This document shows positions 8,209 through 16,443 of a DNA stretch of 64,000 bases, piece after piece. The DNA comes from UBA4427 sp045106235 (lineage in GTDB: Bacteria; Myxococcota_A; UBA9160; UBA4427): the NCBI GenBank assembly GCA_045106235.1, contig JBGCEJ010000013.1:124001-188000 (forward strand). The letters are read 5' to 3'. The notes below the pieces were generated by a model, which was given only the letters and a program-made list of their open reading frames with translations, ran no database searches and was not told the DNA's origin. The position numbers were made by a program, and so were the translations under genes. Every line of letters starts with the position of its first letter. The stretch's first letter is position 1.

Positions 8209-8816
8209 TCCATCTCTACACCGCTCCGAGCCCGAACGGCCGGAAAGCACAAATTGCGCTCGAAGAACTCGGCCTCACCTACCAGTCAACGCAGGTCAAC
8301 GTGCGAAACGGTGCCCAACACGCGCCCGCGTTCCTTCGCCTCTGCCCGAATAGCAAGATCCCTGTGCTCGAGGACGAGGGGACCGTGGTCTGGGAGTCGG
8401 GCGCGATCCTGCTCTACCTCGCAGAACATCACGATCCCGAGCGGCGCCTCCTCGCCGCGGAACACAAAGAGCGCTGGGAGGCGATTCAGCTGACCTTCTT
8501 TCAAGCCGCCGGACTCGGCCCCAACCTCGGCCGACTTTCGGAACAGCTCCAGCGAACCGAGTCGGAGCGCAACGCCGAAATGGTCGGGACCTTTACCGCG
8601 GAAGTCGATCGCATTTTGGGGGTCCTCGACCGAATCCTCGAAGACGGCCGCCCCTTCCTTGCCGGCCGCTATTCCATCGCGGACATCATGCACTACCCAT
8701 GGCTCCAACCCGTCCTCGCGCTGGGCGCGCCCCAAATCCGGGAACGGCCCCGCCTCGTTGAGTGGCTCGAGCGGCTTGCGGCCCGCCCTGCTGTGGTCGA
8801 AGGCCTTCGCGACTAA
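8205..8816 (+). CDS. Glutathione S-transferase
   Basis: A 203-residue cytosolic GST. The N-terminal thioredoxin-like domain is clear: YTAPSPNGRKAQIALEELGL (residues 4-23), the cis-Pro region NSKIPVLEDEG and the glutathione-binding WESGAILLYLAEHH. It is followed by an all-helical C-terminal domain ending in RPAVVEGLRD. Its start overlaps the acr3 stop by ATGA, so it belongs to the arsenic operon. A GST here could supply glutathione for arsenate reduction or conjugate methylated arsenicals for export; this is inferred from position, as the family acts on many electrophiles. Confidence 0.9.
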   Translation: MIHLYTAPSPNGRKAQIALEELGLTYQSTQVNVRNGAQHAPAFLRLCPNSKIPVLEDEGTVVWESGAILLYLAEHHDPERRLLAAEHKERWEAIQLTFFQAAGLGPNLGRLSEQLQRTESERNAEMVGTFTAEVDRILGVLDRILEDGRPFLAGRYSIADIMHYPWLQPVLALGAPQIRERPRLVEWLERLAARPAVVEGLRD

Positions 8817-8895
8817 GCGAAGCCCACGGGTCCCCGCACAATGGATCTGCAACCGATCGATGACGGCAGACCCCGCTCCCGTCTTCTAAGGTTCA

Positions 8896-9921
8896 GTGGT
8901 CGCCCGCGATATCCCTGAGTCGCCCCCTGGAGGGCCGGAGATCCCCTTGGCCAGCGCTGATTCCGTCGCCCCTATAGCCCCCGTAGCCTCTATCGCCCCT
9001 CTCGCCCCGGCAACGACTCGCCGACTCGCACAGGGCTTCACCGCCCTTGCGGGGGTCACGTATATCCTGATCGTCTTCGGCGCCCTCGTCCGAGCCCACG
9101 GCGCAGGGCTCGCCTGCCCCGATTGGCCGCTTTGTTTCGGCGAAGTCATCCCCCAATTCGATTTCAAGGTCGCCTTCGAATGGGGACATCGCGCCCTTGC
9201 CGGAAGCGTCGGCATCGTTTTCGCGGCCCTCGCCGCCCTCACCCTCCGCGCCGCCGCGCTCCGCAAGCGCATGTTGGGACCAGTCCTGATTGCAGGCGCC
9301 CTGCTCGCGACTCAAGTGATCCTCGGCGGCCTCACCGTCCTCGAACTCCTCGCAACCTGGACCGTGACCTCCCACCTCGTGACCGGCAACGCCTTTGCCC
9401 TCGCGCTCGTCCTCCTGGGTCGCCGGCTCTTTCGCCTCGCCGCTGAGGCGTCTGTCCAAGCGGACGCACCTTCCTCTTCCCCCGCCCCCATGAGCGCGGC
9501 CAGCGACGCCCAGCGACTGCTCACCACGATCGCCGGGATTCTCCTGGCTGTTCAGATCGTGCTCGGCGGCCTGGTCTCCTCGAGCTATGCCGGGCTCGTC
9601 TGCCCGGACTGGCCGACCTGCATGAACGGAGAATTTGCGCCGACTTGGAGCGGTATCCAGGGGCTCCACGTATTCCACCGCTTCGTCGGGTACTCGGTCG
9701 TCGTCGCAATCGCCGCCGCGGCATGGCTCGCTCGCAGCCATGCCGGCTCCCGGCGCTGGCTCTCGGTCGCCGCGATTTTCGCACTCTGCCAGGTCGCTGT
9801 GGGTGTCGCCAATGTCCTGCTTCGGCTCCCCGTCGAGGTGACAGCGACCCATTCCGCTCTGGCCGCTGGACTCGTCTGCACCGTCGGCGTGAGCGTTCGC
9901 GAAGTGTGGCGAAGCGCCTGA
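8896..9921 (+). CDS. ctaA: Heme A synthase (COX15/CtaA family)
   Basis: A 341-residue, eight-span membrane protein that oxidises heme O to heme A for aa3-type cytochrome oxidase. The two internally repeated halves are visible. Each has a CPDWP loop (GLACPDWPLC near 72-80; GLVCPDWPTC in the second half) and a His pair: EWGHRALAG (H98) and VTSHLVTGN in half one, HVFHRFVGY and VTATHSALA in half two. The paired cysteines in the loops match the type with redox-active loop thiols. The GTG start gives an Ala/Pro-rich N-terminal extension of about 40 residues before the first span. ctaB, coxB and SCO genes are absent nearby, which is unusual. It implies aerobic respiration. Confidence 0.93.
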   Translation: MVARDIPESPPGGPEIPLASADSVAPIAPVASIAPLAPATTRRLAQGFTALAGVTYILIVFGALVRAHGAGLACPDWPLCFGEVIPQFDFKVAFEWGHRALAGSVGIVFAALAALTLRAAALRKRMLGPVLIAGALLATQVILGGLTVLELLATWTVTSHLVTGNAFALALVLLGRRLFRLAAEASVQADAPSSSPAPMSAASDAQRLLTTIAGILLAVQIVLGGLVSSSYAGLVCPDWPTCMNGEFAPTWSGIQGLHVFHRFVGYSVVVAIAAAAWLARSHAGSRRWLSVAAIFALCQVAVGVANVLLRLPVEVTATHSALAAGLVCTVGVSVREVWRSA

Positions 9922-10028
9922 AACAACGTCTAAAACGACACTTGCGCGCCACCGAGGCCACCCGCGCCTGATCATGCTACACCCTGCCACGTCGCCCGAG
10001 CTTTGGGCGCCTCGACAGGAGAATCAGC

Positions 10029-10508
10029 ATGCGCCCCTACCAAATCTTCGCCGCCATGAGCCCCGAAAAATGCGAAGAAATTATGGAAAAAATCTCAGCG
10101 GATACGCCGGAAGCCTTCCGTGAAACCGTCGTTTCCTGCGCCGCCGCCATGAAGTTCCGGCCGCAGTATCTGCTGAAGCAGCCCCGCAAAAAGCAGGTTG
10201 CCTCGGTTCGCCGAGCGCTCTCGCGAACGGGTTCCAACCAGCTCGCCGAGGAACTCCTCGCGGTCTACTTCCTCAAGTGTCGCTTGCCCCTGCTGACAGA
10301 ATGGCTCGACATCATGAAGCTCGAACACGAAGAAGGCGTCCTGCAAGCGGAAGAGGTTCCCTGTCCCGATGCAGCCGAAGTCAAGAAGGGTGTCGACCAG
10401 TTCCGCGGCATCGACGATGACGAGGATCGCACACTCCTGCTTCAGGTCTTCAGCGCCCAGTCCTCCATCGAATGGCCTGCGCTCGAAGAGATTCTCGCAG
10501 CGGACTAA
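10029..10508 (+). CDS. Hypothetical protein, 159 residues, helical
   Basis: The gene has a good ribosome-binding site (CAGGAGAATCAGC before the ATG) and a strong terminator 42 bp after its stop, so it is a well-delimited monocistron. The product is soluble, predicted all-helical, with many Glu/Lys/Leu pairs and four scattered cysteines (C15, C37, C93, C117). No motif lets me name a family. The opening MRPYQIFAAMSPEKCEEIME and a helix ending LRLSRTGSN-like suggest a small helical-bundle domain. It lies between ctaA and a convergent SDR gene, neither of which explains it. Confidence 0.7.
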   Translation: MRPYQIFAAMSPEKCEEIMEKISADTPEAFRETVVSCAAAMKFRPQYLLKQPRKKQVASVRRALSRTGSNQLAEELLAVYFLKCRLPLLTEWLDIMKLEHEEGVLQAEEVPCPDAAEVKKGVDQFRGIDDDEDRTLLLQVFSAQSSIEWPALEEILAAD

Positions 10509-10549
10509 CACGTCAAAACGAAAAAGCGTGAATCGCATATCGAAATAGA

Positions 10550-10590
10550 AACGGGAGAGACGCCGCTGCGCCTCTCCCGTTTTCTTTTTC
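10550..10590. terminator. Intrinsic terminator, convergent genes
   Basis: Perfect 10-bp stem (AACGGGAGAG / CTCTCCCGTT) with a 12-nt loop followed by a T-rich tract TTCTTTTTC on the plus strand. It lies between the hypothetical gene and the convergent SDR gene. An A-rich stretch precedes the stem (GTCAAAACGAAAAAGC), so it could also serve the minus strand. Confidence 0.85.
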
Positions 10591-10671
10591 GTATCCGTCC
10601 CTCAGGAACCTGAACGGGGCGAACCCTCGCGGCTTCGATCAACGAAGCGCGAGGCCCTGGGTCCCGGCCGC

Positions 10672-11577
10672 CTAGCCCTTGAACGCCTTCACGAGTGCTT
10701 CCATTTCCGCCGCGATCGAATCCGGAATCGTGTAGTTCTTGTCCGTATGGATCTGATCCCAGTTGGCGGCGATATCTTCCGCGCTCGGCGCGACGCCCAT
10801 GCCCGCGAAATAGCCTTCACCCATGCCGATGAAGATGCGCGCGAATCGCCCGCCCCCCACCGAGTAGATCGAATGCGTCTCTTCGCATTGTTCCGAGCAG
10901 AGATACGTCACGAGCGGCGTCACGCATTCAGCCTTCACATGCTCGGCCATCGGGCCCAGCAGATCTTCCGTGAGCCGCGTGCGCGCGATCGGCGCGATCA
11001 CGTTCGACTTGATGTTATTTCTCGCGCCTTCGACGGCGAGCACGTTCGAGAGACCAACCATGCCCATCTTCGCCGCGCCGTAGTTCGTCTGACCGAAGTT
11101 GCCAAAGATGCCCGCAGCCGAGGCCGTGAAGACAAAGCGTCCGTAGTTCTTCTCTTTCATCGCGCGGAAAGCCGGCTGCGACACGAAGAACGAACCCTTC
11201 AAATGAACGTCGAGGACGATCTCGAGTTCCTGCTGCGAGAGCTTGGCGAAAGATCGATCGCGAAGAATCCCGGCATTATTCACGACGATGTCGACCTGAC
11301 CGTAATTATCGAGTGCGGTCTGGATGATCGCCTCGCCGCCTTCGGGCGTCGCGACCGAATCGTAGTTGGCAACGGCCGTACCGCCGGCTTCGATGATTTC
11401 ATTCACGACCTGATCGGCCATGCTGTTGCCGCCGCCACTGCCGTCGGCTGCACCACCGAGATCGTTCACGACCACCTTGCCACCGCGCTGGGCAAAATCG
11501 AGGGCGTAGGTTCGGCCAAGGCCACCGCCCGCACCGGTAATCACAGCCACGCGATCGTCAAAACGAATTTCGCTCAT
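10672..11577 (-). CDS. Short-chain dehydrogenase, MFE-2/HSD17B4 (3R-hydroxyacyl-CoA dehydrogenase) type
   Basis: A 301-residue Rossmann-fold SDR. The N-terminal cofactor loop is VAVITGAGGGLGRTYALDFA, with the typical VVNDLGG segment used by peroxisomal multifunctional enzyme 2 and its bacterial relatives. Then come NNAGILRDRSF, catalytic Ser in FTASAAGIFGN and YxxxK in NYGAAKMG. The long insertion after the second strand (GAADGSGGGNSMADQVVNEI) and the C-terminal extension also match that subgroup, which acts on 3-hydroxyacyl-CoA with NAD+. A fatty-acid or steroid side-chain beta-oxidation role is likely. Starts at an ATG with a good site (AAGGAGATAAGAGT upstream) and is divergent from the DUF3047-like gene. 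Confidence 0.9.
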   Translation of the reverse strand: MSEIRFDDRVAVITGAGGGLGRTYALDFAQRGGKVVVNDLGGAADGSGGGNSMADQVVNEIIEAGGTAVANYDSVATPEGGEAIIQTALDNYGQVDIVVNNAGILRDRSFAKLSQQELEIVLDVHLKGSFFVSQPAFRAMKEKNYGRFVFTASAAGIFGNFGQTNYGAAKMGMVGLSNVLAVEGARNNIKSNVIAPIARTRLTEDLLGPMAEHVKAECVTPLVTYLCSEQCEETHSIYSVGGGRFARIFIGMGEGYFAGMGVAPSAEDIAANWDQIHTDKNYTIPDSIAAEMEALVKAFKG

Positions 11578-11841
11578 ACTCTTATCTCCTTGAACTGAAT
11601 GGGATCCGAGCGGCTCTCAATCATGGCCGTCTCGGTCCTTGACCTCGACCGCGAGGCCGAGATCAGGAAGGAAGGTGTGTCGCTCGCCGATGCGTCGAGA
11701 CACGAAGCATTGACCGGCGCGTACGCCTCGCTGGACGCGCGCATCTGCGCGACGATTCTAGAAATAGGCGCGAGAGCCGAAGGGGGCATCGCGAGCCGCG
11801 CGGACGATAGCAGTCGTCCCCCTGCGACGAACGAGGAAGAA

Positions 11842-12801
11842 ATGACGTCGAATCCTGGATCCGAGCAGACATCCCCCGAAGGGCACAGAGCTGCCTCGCG
11901 AAAGCCCGCAGCCATCGCAGCCCGCGGATTGCGCCGCAGACACTTCGGAATCGGACGTGGATTCGGAATCGTGGGCTGCGCGCTCATCGCTGGCTTTTAT
12001 GGCTTCGCGCTGACCGCCCCAGCGGTCGCCGTCGCAGCCGAGCCCGATCAGCAGACGGGCGCAGAGATGAACGCGAAGAGTGCGACCCGCGCGCCCACCC
12101 CTGCTCAGGACATCGGCTCCGAACAGGGAATCCCTTTACCCGCGCCGGGCGACCCCGCCTGGAAGCCCCTTCTCTTCCGAAGCATCGAACGGCCCACGCG
12201 CTTCGAAGTCCGCGCCGATCCCCAGGGCCACCCGGCGTTTCGAGCCGTGAGCGATTGCGGCGCTTCCGCCCTTCTCCTGCAGCTGCCGGCGGATTTCGAC
12301 CTCGAACGCACGCCGAGACTCGCCTGGCGCTGGCGAATCGAAAAAGGCATCGAGGTCAAGGCCGAGCAGACCGAGGACGGCGACGATTTCGCAGCCCGGG
12401 TCTATGTCCTACACGGCTTTGACGCGGAACGTGCCAGCCCCTGGCAGCGCATGGAACACAAAATGGGGCGGGCGCTTTTCGGGGCGGAGACGCCGGGCGA
12501 AACGATTAATTACGTCTGGGCGAGTCAGGTCCCCCGCGGCGATAGCTGGACCAGCCCCTCCCGCGACGAGGCCAAAATCCTGGCACTCGAGTCCAATTCC
12601 TGGGCCGGAGACGCTGCAACATGGCGCGAGGCCATCGTCGATCTCCCCCGTGACTCCCAGAAGCTCTTCTCTCCGGCCCCGCGCAAGGCCCCCTACGCGA
12701 TCGGGCTGATGGCCGATGCCGATGGAATTTGCGAGCTTGCGGTGGCGTGGTTTTCGGATTTCCGGCTACTCGGGCCGGATCCGGCCCACGCAAGCCCTTA
12801 A
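11842..12801 (+). CDS. DUF3047-like secreted protein
   Basis: 319 residues from the ATG at 11842, which follows a good site (GAGGAAGA). The frame is open to 11599, but the extra residues look non-coding. A hydrophobic stretch (about residues 44-62) ending in VAVAAEP looks like a signal peptide or N-terminal anchor with an unusually long, basic N-region. The mature part carries DUF3047 family features: WRWRIEKG, GDDFAARVYVLHGF, INYVWAS, and GLMADADGICELAVAWFSDF near the end. DUF3047 is a beta-sandwich-like family of unknown function, often in periplasmic proteins of Proteobacteria. Nothing here ties it to arsenic except its position. Confidence 0.75.
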   Translation: MTSNPGSEQTSPEGHRAASRKPAAIAARGLRRRHFGIGRGFGIVGCALIAGFYGFALTAPAVAVAAEPDQQTGAEMNAKSATRAPTPAQDIGSEQGIPLPAPGDPAWKPLLFRSIERPTRFEVRADPQGHPAFRAVSDCGASALLLQLPADFDLERTPRLAWRWRIEKGIEVKAEQTEDGDDFAARVYVLHGFDAERASPWQRMEHKMGRALFGAETPGETINYVWASQVPRGDSWTSPSRDEAKILALESNSWAGDAATWREAIVDLPRDSQKLFSPAPRKAPYAIGLMADADGICELAVAWFSDFRLLGPDPAHASP

Positions 12802-12861
12802 CCCCACCCCCACCCCCAGGCCCTGCCCGGGAATCCCGCTTTCACGCCAAACGTGTGAGCG

Positions 12862-12874
12862 CATTCAACGAATG
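12862..12874. promoter_or_regulatory. Small inverted repeat upstream of arsM
   Basis: CATTC-AAC-GAATG is a perfect 5-bp inverted repeat in the 159-bp gap before arsM, with AATGTTC repeated at 12871 and again near 12916. It could be an operator for an arsenic-responsive regulator but differs from the arsR-proximal palindrome, so this is a weak call. Confidence 0.25.
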
Positions 12875-12960
12875 TTCTTTTTGTGGCGTAACCTGTTCAG
12901 GCTTCGCCGCGTATCAATGTTCAAACCGCAGGCTGACTCTATTTGGAGAAGTACTCGTCC

Positions 12961-14154
12961 ATGTCCTCTGATTCCTCGATCCTTTCCGATTCCCCTGTCC
13001 AAGTTGGGGCAGAAGCCATCCACATCGATGCCGAAGACGCCACGCGCCAGCGCTACAGCGCTGCGGCTCAGGCACGAGAGGCGGCGCTCTGCTGCCCCGT
13101 CGATTACGACACGACTCTTCTCAAAGCCATTCCCCAGGAAGTCATCGACCGGGACTACGGCTGCGGAGATCCCTCGCGCTACGTCCGCGAAGGCGAGACC
13201 GTCCTCGACCTTGGCAGCGGCGGAGGCAAGATCTGCTTCATCGCCTCCCAGGTCGTCGGCCCGAAAGGCCATGTCATCGGCGTCGACATGAATGACGAGA
13301 TGCTCGACCTCGCCCGCACGAACGCGCCGACGGTCGCTGCGAATATCGGCCATGACAATGTCGAGTTCCGTCGCGGACGGATCCAGGACCTCGCCCTCAA
13401 CGTCGATGCGCTCGAGAGCTGGCTCAACGACAATCCCGTCAAAAGCCTCGGCGACCTCACTCGGCTTGAAGAGAAGAAGGAAGAACTCGCGCGCACCAGT
13501 CCCCTGGTCGCCGACGATTCGGTCGATCTCATCGTTTCTAACTGCGTGCTGAACCTTGTTCGCGAAGCCGACAAGGACCAGCTCATCGAGGAGATGTACC
13601 GCGTCCTTCGCCCCGGCGGTCGAATCGCAGTCTCGGATATTGTGAGTGACGAAATCGTTCCGGAGCATTTGCGCAACGATCCCGAGCTCTGGAGCGGCTG
13701 CATCTCCGGCGCCTTCCACGAGCTCGACTTTCTGAAGCGCCTCGAAGAGGCCGGCTTCTACGGCATCGAAATCGACAAATGGGAGGGCGAACCCTTTGCC
13801 GTTGTCGAAGGCATCGAGTTCCGTTCCGTCACCGTCACCGCCATGAAGGGCAAAGAAGGACCCTGCATGGAAGCGGGCCACGCCATTCTCTACGCCGGCC
13901 CCTGGAAGCAGGTCGTGGACGATGATGGCCATACCCTTGAACGCGGCGTGCGGACCGCCGTCTGCGCCAAGACCTACCGCATCCTGTCCGGCGGTCCCTA
14001 CGAGGGCCAGACGATCGGCATCGAACCGAGCGCGATCATCCCCGAAGCCGATCAGGAAGTCTTCGACTGCAACCGCACGGAACCGCGACACCCGCGCGAG
14101 ACCAAAGGCGCGGACTACAAGGTGAACAAGGCGGCCGCTGAATCGTGTTGCTAG
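12961..14154 (+). CDS. arsM: Arsenite S-adenosylmethionine methyltransferase
   Basis: A 397-residue cytosolic methyltransferase that converts As(III) to methylated species. SAM motif I is VLDLGSGGGKICF (81-93) and the acidic motif is GHVIGVDMND (103-112). The cysteines expected of ArsM are present: C44/C45, C68 (DYGCGD), C195 (SNCVLN) and C247 (WSGCISGAF). The last two correspond to the As(III)-binding pair and the first two to the additional conserved pair. After the core comes a C-terminal domain of about 100 residues rich in Cys, ending in CC. I took the ATG at 12961 after a GGAGAA site; an in-frame TTG at 12943 is the alternative. The gene overlaps arsS by 10 bp. Confidence 0.93.
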   Translation: MSSDSSILSDSPVQVGAEAIHIDAEDATRQRYSAAAQAREAALCCPVDYDTTLLKAIPQEVIDRDYGCGDPSRYVREGETVLDLGSGGGKICFIASQVVGPKGHVIGVDMNDEMLDLARTNAPTVAANIGHDNVEFRRGRIQDLALNVDALESWLNDNPVKSLGDLTRLEEKKEELARTSPLVADDSVDLIVSNCVLNLVREADKDQLIEEMYRVLRPGGRIAVSDIVSDEIVPEHLRNDPELWSGCISGAFHELDFLKRLEEAGFYGIEIDKWEGEPFAVVEGIEFRSVTVTAMKGKEGPCMEAGHAILYAGPWKQVVDDDGHTLERGVRTAVCAKTYRILSGGPYEGQTIGIEPSAIIPEADQEVFDCNRTEPRHPRETKGADYKVNKAAAESCC

Positions 14155-15113
14155 AGCCCGCCTTTGATGCGCATCTGGATCAGGTAGGCCTCGGGGCGCT
14201 TCGGCGTGCCGAGGTCACAACGATCCAGCTGAACATCGGCCTGCGCTGCAACCTCGCCTGCCATCATTGCCACGTCGAGTCCGGCCCCAAGCGGACAGAG
14301 AAGCTTGACGCCGCGGGCCTGGAGCGAATTGTCTATTTGCTCGAGAAGAATCCGCAGGTGCATACGCTCGACATCACGGGCGGGGCCCCCGAACTCCACG
14401 AGGGCTTTCGGGATCTCGTTCGCGGCGCGCGCGCACTGGGGCGCAAAGTCATCGATCGCTGCAACCTCACGATTCTTTTTGAACCTGGGCAGGAAGACAC
14501 GGCGGCCTTTCTGGCTGAACAAGGCGTTGATGTGGTGGCGAGCCTGCCTTGCTATAGCCTCGAGAACGTCGAGAAGCAGCGCGGACGAGGCGTTTTCGAC
14601 GGTAGCGTACGCGCACTTCAAGACCTCAACGCGCTCGGCTACGGAAAAGCGGGCAGTGGGCTCAACCTCGATCTCGTGTACAACCCCGTCGGCGCGTTTT
14701 TGCCCGGCGCGCAGATGGAACTCGAAAAGGACTACCGCGCGCAGCTCGGCGAGCATTTCGACATTACGTTCAACCGCCTGATCACGATCACGAATATGCC
14801 GATCAAGCGCTTCGCTCATGAACTGATCCGCGACGGGCATTACAAGGACTACATGAGCCTGCTCGTGAACAATTTCAATCCGGAGACCGTGCCGGAATTG
14901 ATGTGTCGCAACCTGATTAACATCGCCCACGACGGCACGATTTACGATTGCGATTTCAATCAGGCTCTTGAGCTCGCGCCTCCCGGGCCACGGCGCACGA
15001 TCTTCGACGTGGAAGACCTCGGCGTCTTGACCGACACGGGTGTCACGACTGCGTCCCACTGCTTCGGCTGCACAGCGGGCGCAGGATCAAGCTGCGGTGG
15101 CGCGCTCGCATGA
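14145..15113 (+). CDS. arsS: ArsS, arsenosugar-biosynthesis radical SAM protein
   Basis: A 322-residue radical SAM enzyme. The Fe-S motif CNLACHHC (CxxxCxxC, about residues 31-38) is followed by the SAM-binding strand LDITGGAPE. The C-terminal half has the DUF3641-type pattern: FNRLITITNMPIKRF, CRNLINIAHDGTIYDCDFNQ, and a terminal cysteine cluster CFGCTAGAGSSC that probably binds a second cluster. ArsS is proposed to attach the 5'-deoxyadenosyl group of SAM to dimethylarsenic, making the arsenosugar precursor. Its GTG start lies within the end of arsM, so methylation and adenosylation should be co-translated. The arsM-arsS adjacency is the known signature of arsenosugar producers. Confidence 0.92.
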   Translation: MLLEPAFDAHLDQVGLGALRRAEVTTIQLNIGLRCNLACHHCHVESGPKRTEKLDAAGLERIVYLLEKNPQVHTLDITGGAPELHEGFRDLVRGARALGRKVIDRCNLTILFEPGQEDTAAFLAEQGVDVVASLPCYSLENVEKQRGRGVFDGSVRALQDLNALGYGKAGSGLNLDLVYNPVGAFLPGAQMELEKDYRAQLGEHFDITFNRLITITNMPIKRFAHELIRDGHYKDYMSLLVNNFNPETVPELMCRNLINIAHDGTIYDCDFNQALELAPPGPRRTIFDVEDLGVLTDTGVTTASHCFGCTAGAGSSCGGALA

Positions 15114-15132
15114 GCAAGCTCCGCGCTCGCGA

Positions 15133-15432
15133 CTAGCCAAAGAGGTCGAGCAAGGAGCCGCGCATTTCCGACGCAACAGAGACGACGCGCGCAGAAGCGG
15201 TGTACTGCGTGCTGGCCTGCATCTGGTCGATGATCTCGCGCTCGAGCTGAACGGGCTTCGCCGAATCCGACGTCCGCACGCGGACCGAGGAACCTCCGCC
15301 CTTCTTCGACTCCTGGACCGCTCGCTGCGGCCTAAAGTCTTCAGTGAGAAGATTCGCGACGTTATGCGCCGAGGTGGCGACGCGCGCGCTGGCACTTTGC
15401 ATCCCGGATAAAGCGTTCGAAAGGGCATCCAT
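15133..15432 (-). CDS. Orphan flagellar rod-like (FlgC/FlgB-type) short protein
   Basis: Only 99 residues, yet it carries both ends of a flagellar axial protein. The N-terminal helix (LSNALSGMQSASARVATSAHNVANL) has the SxxGMxxxxxRxxxxxxNxAN pattern of rod/hook proteins, followed by DFRPQRAV. The C-terminal helix (LEREIIDQMQASTQYTASAR plus about 16 residues) matches the polymerising C-terminal domain. The central domain that FlgC/FlgG normally carry is reduced to a short Gly/Ser linker. No flagellar gene is nearby. It ends 19 bp from the convergent arsS stop. It may be a stand-alone member of the axial family or a remnant; function unknown. Confidence 0.75.
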   Translation of the reverse strand: MDALSNALSGMQSASARVATSAHNVANLLTEDFRPQRAVQESKKGGGSSVRVRTSDSAKPVQLEREIIDQMQASTQYTASARVVSVASEMRGSLLDLFG

Positions 15433-15560
15433 GTCTTTTCAATCGTCCGCTATGACGAGACTATTGACTCATCACGGGCAAAGAGATGCAGTTTGAAACG
15501 AGAATGCGGACGCGCTTCGGAGCCCATGCTTCAGCGATGCGTATATCGCGCATATCCTTC

Positions 15561-15596
15561 GCCTACGCTCGACGATCGACACCCCTTCGCGTAGGC
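15561..15596. promoter_or_regulatory. Inverted repeat in the divergent promoter region
   Basis: GCCTACGC (15561-15568) pairs with GCGTAGGC (15589-15596) across a 20-nt loop, in the 202-bp gap between the divergent rod-like gene and the lipoprotein methyltransferase gene. The nearby segment ATGCGTATATCGCGCAT is also partly symmetric. Possible operator or 5' leader structure. Confidence 0.3.
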
Positions 15597-15634
15597 TGCA
15601 GCTACGCGTCGCCGTCCATCAAAGGAAGATCTCT

Positions 15635-16426
15635 ATGCCATCCACCTCACTCGCACAGCTTCCGCTCACAGCCCGAAACGGTCTCGCGATATTCACAGCC
15701 TGCGTCATTTTAATTGCGCTCGGCTGCGCGGGTCAGACGGCGCCTGATCTGGCGACCCGCCTCGCCACCGGGGAACGCTCAGCCGAGGACAAAGCTCGAG
15801 ATGCGGGGCGCAAGCCCGCGGCCGTCGTTTCTTTTCTGGGCGTCAAGCGCGGCATGACCGTGGTCGACCTCATTGCGTCAGGCGGCTATTACAGTGAGGT
15901 CTTCGCAGAGGCGGTCGGTCCGAACGGCCTCGTTTACGCGCAGAACAATGCCTTCGTTTTGCAAATGCGCGATGGCCGAAACGAAAAAGCGATCTCTGCG
16001 CGTTTAGCCGAGGGACGTCTCCCCAACGTCCGGCGCCTCGACCGAGAAATGACCGATCTCGGACTCGAAGCCGAAAGCGTCGATCTCGTTTTCACCGCCT
16101 TGAACTTCCATGACGTCCACGACCGCTTCGGGCGGGATGCCGCGATCGCCTTCATGCGCCAAGCCCATACGCTGCTCCGCGAAGACGGCGTTCTTGGCCT
16201 GATCGACCATACGGGAAAAACGGGGCCCGAAAGCGCCGAAAACGAAGCGCTCCATCGAATCGAAGAAGCGAAAGTCGTCGAAGTCGCCCTCGCCTCGGGC
16301 TTTATTGTCGCCGGGAGCAGCGATGTCCTGCGCAATCCCAACGACGATCTCAGCCAATTCGTATTCGCCGATGGCATGCGTGGGCAGACGGATCGCTTCG
16401 TGCTCAAGCTGCGTAAAGCGAACTAG
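15635..16426 (+). CDS. Predicted lipoprotein class I methyltransferase (COG4798-like)
   Basis: 263 residues. A signal peptide ends in the lipobox LIALGC-AG (Cys about residue 32), so the protein should be lipid-anchored in the envelope. The rest is a SAM-type Rossmann domain: KRGMTVVDLIASGGYYSEV is motif I, followed by SVDLVFTALNFHDVHDR and LREDGVLGLIDHTGK. This secreted predicted methyltransferase family is widespread in Proteobacteria; how such a protein would find SAM outside the cytoplasm is unclear, and its substrate is unknown. It is 17 bp upstream of the LLM oxidoreductase gene and probably co-transcribed with it. Confidence 0.85.
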   Translation: MPSTSLAQLPLTARNGLAIFTACVILIALGCAGQTAPDLATRLATGERSAEDKARDAGRKPAAVVSFLGVKRGMTVVDLIASGGYYSEVFAEAVGPNGLVYAQNNAFVLQMRDGRNEKAISARLAEGRLPNVRRLDREMTDLGLEAESVDLVFTALNFHDVHDRFGRDAAIAFMRQAHTLLREDGVLGLIDHTGKTGPESAENEALHRIEEAKVVEVALASGFIVAGSSDVLRNPNDDLSQFVFADGMRGQTDRFVLKLRKAN

Positions 16427-16443
16427 GGACAGGAGAACACAAG

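Noticed and set aside
12865..14091. 408-codon minus-strand open frame opposite arsM
   Set aside because: Antisense to a convincing ArsM with SAM motif and conserved cysteines.
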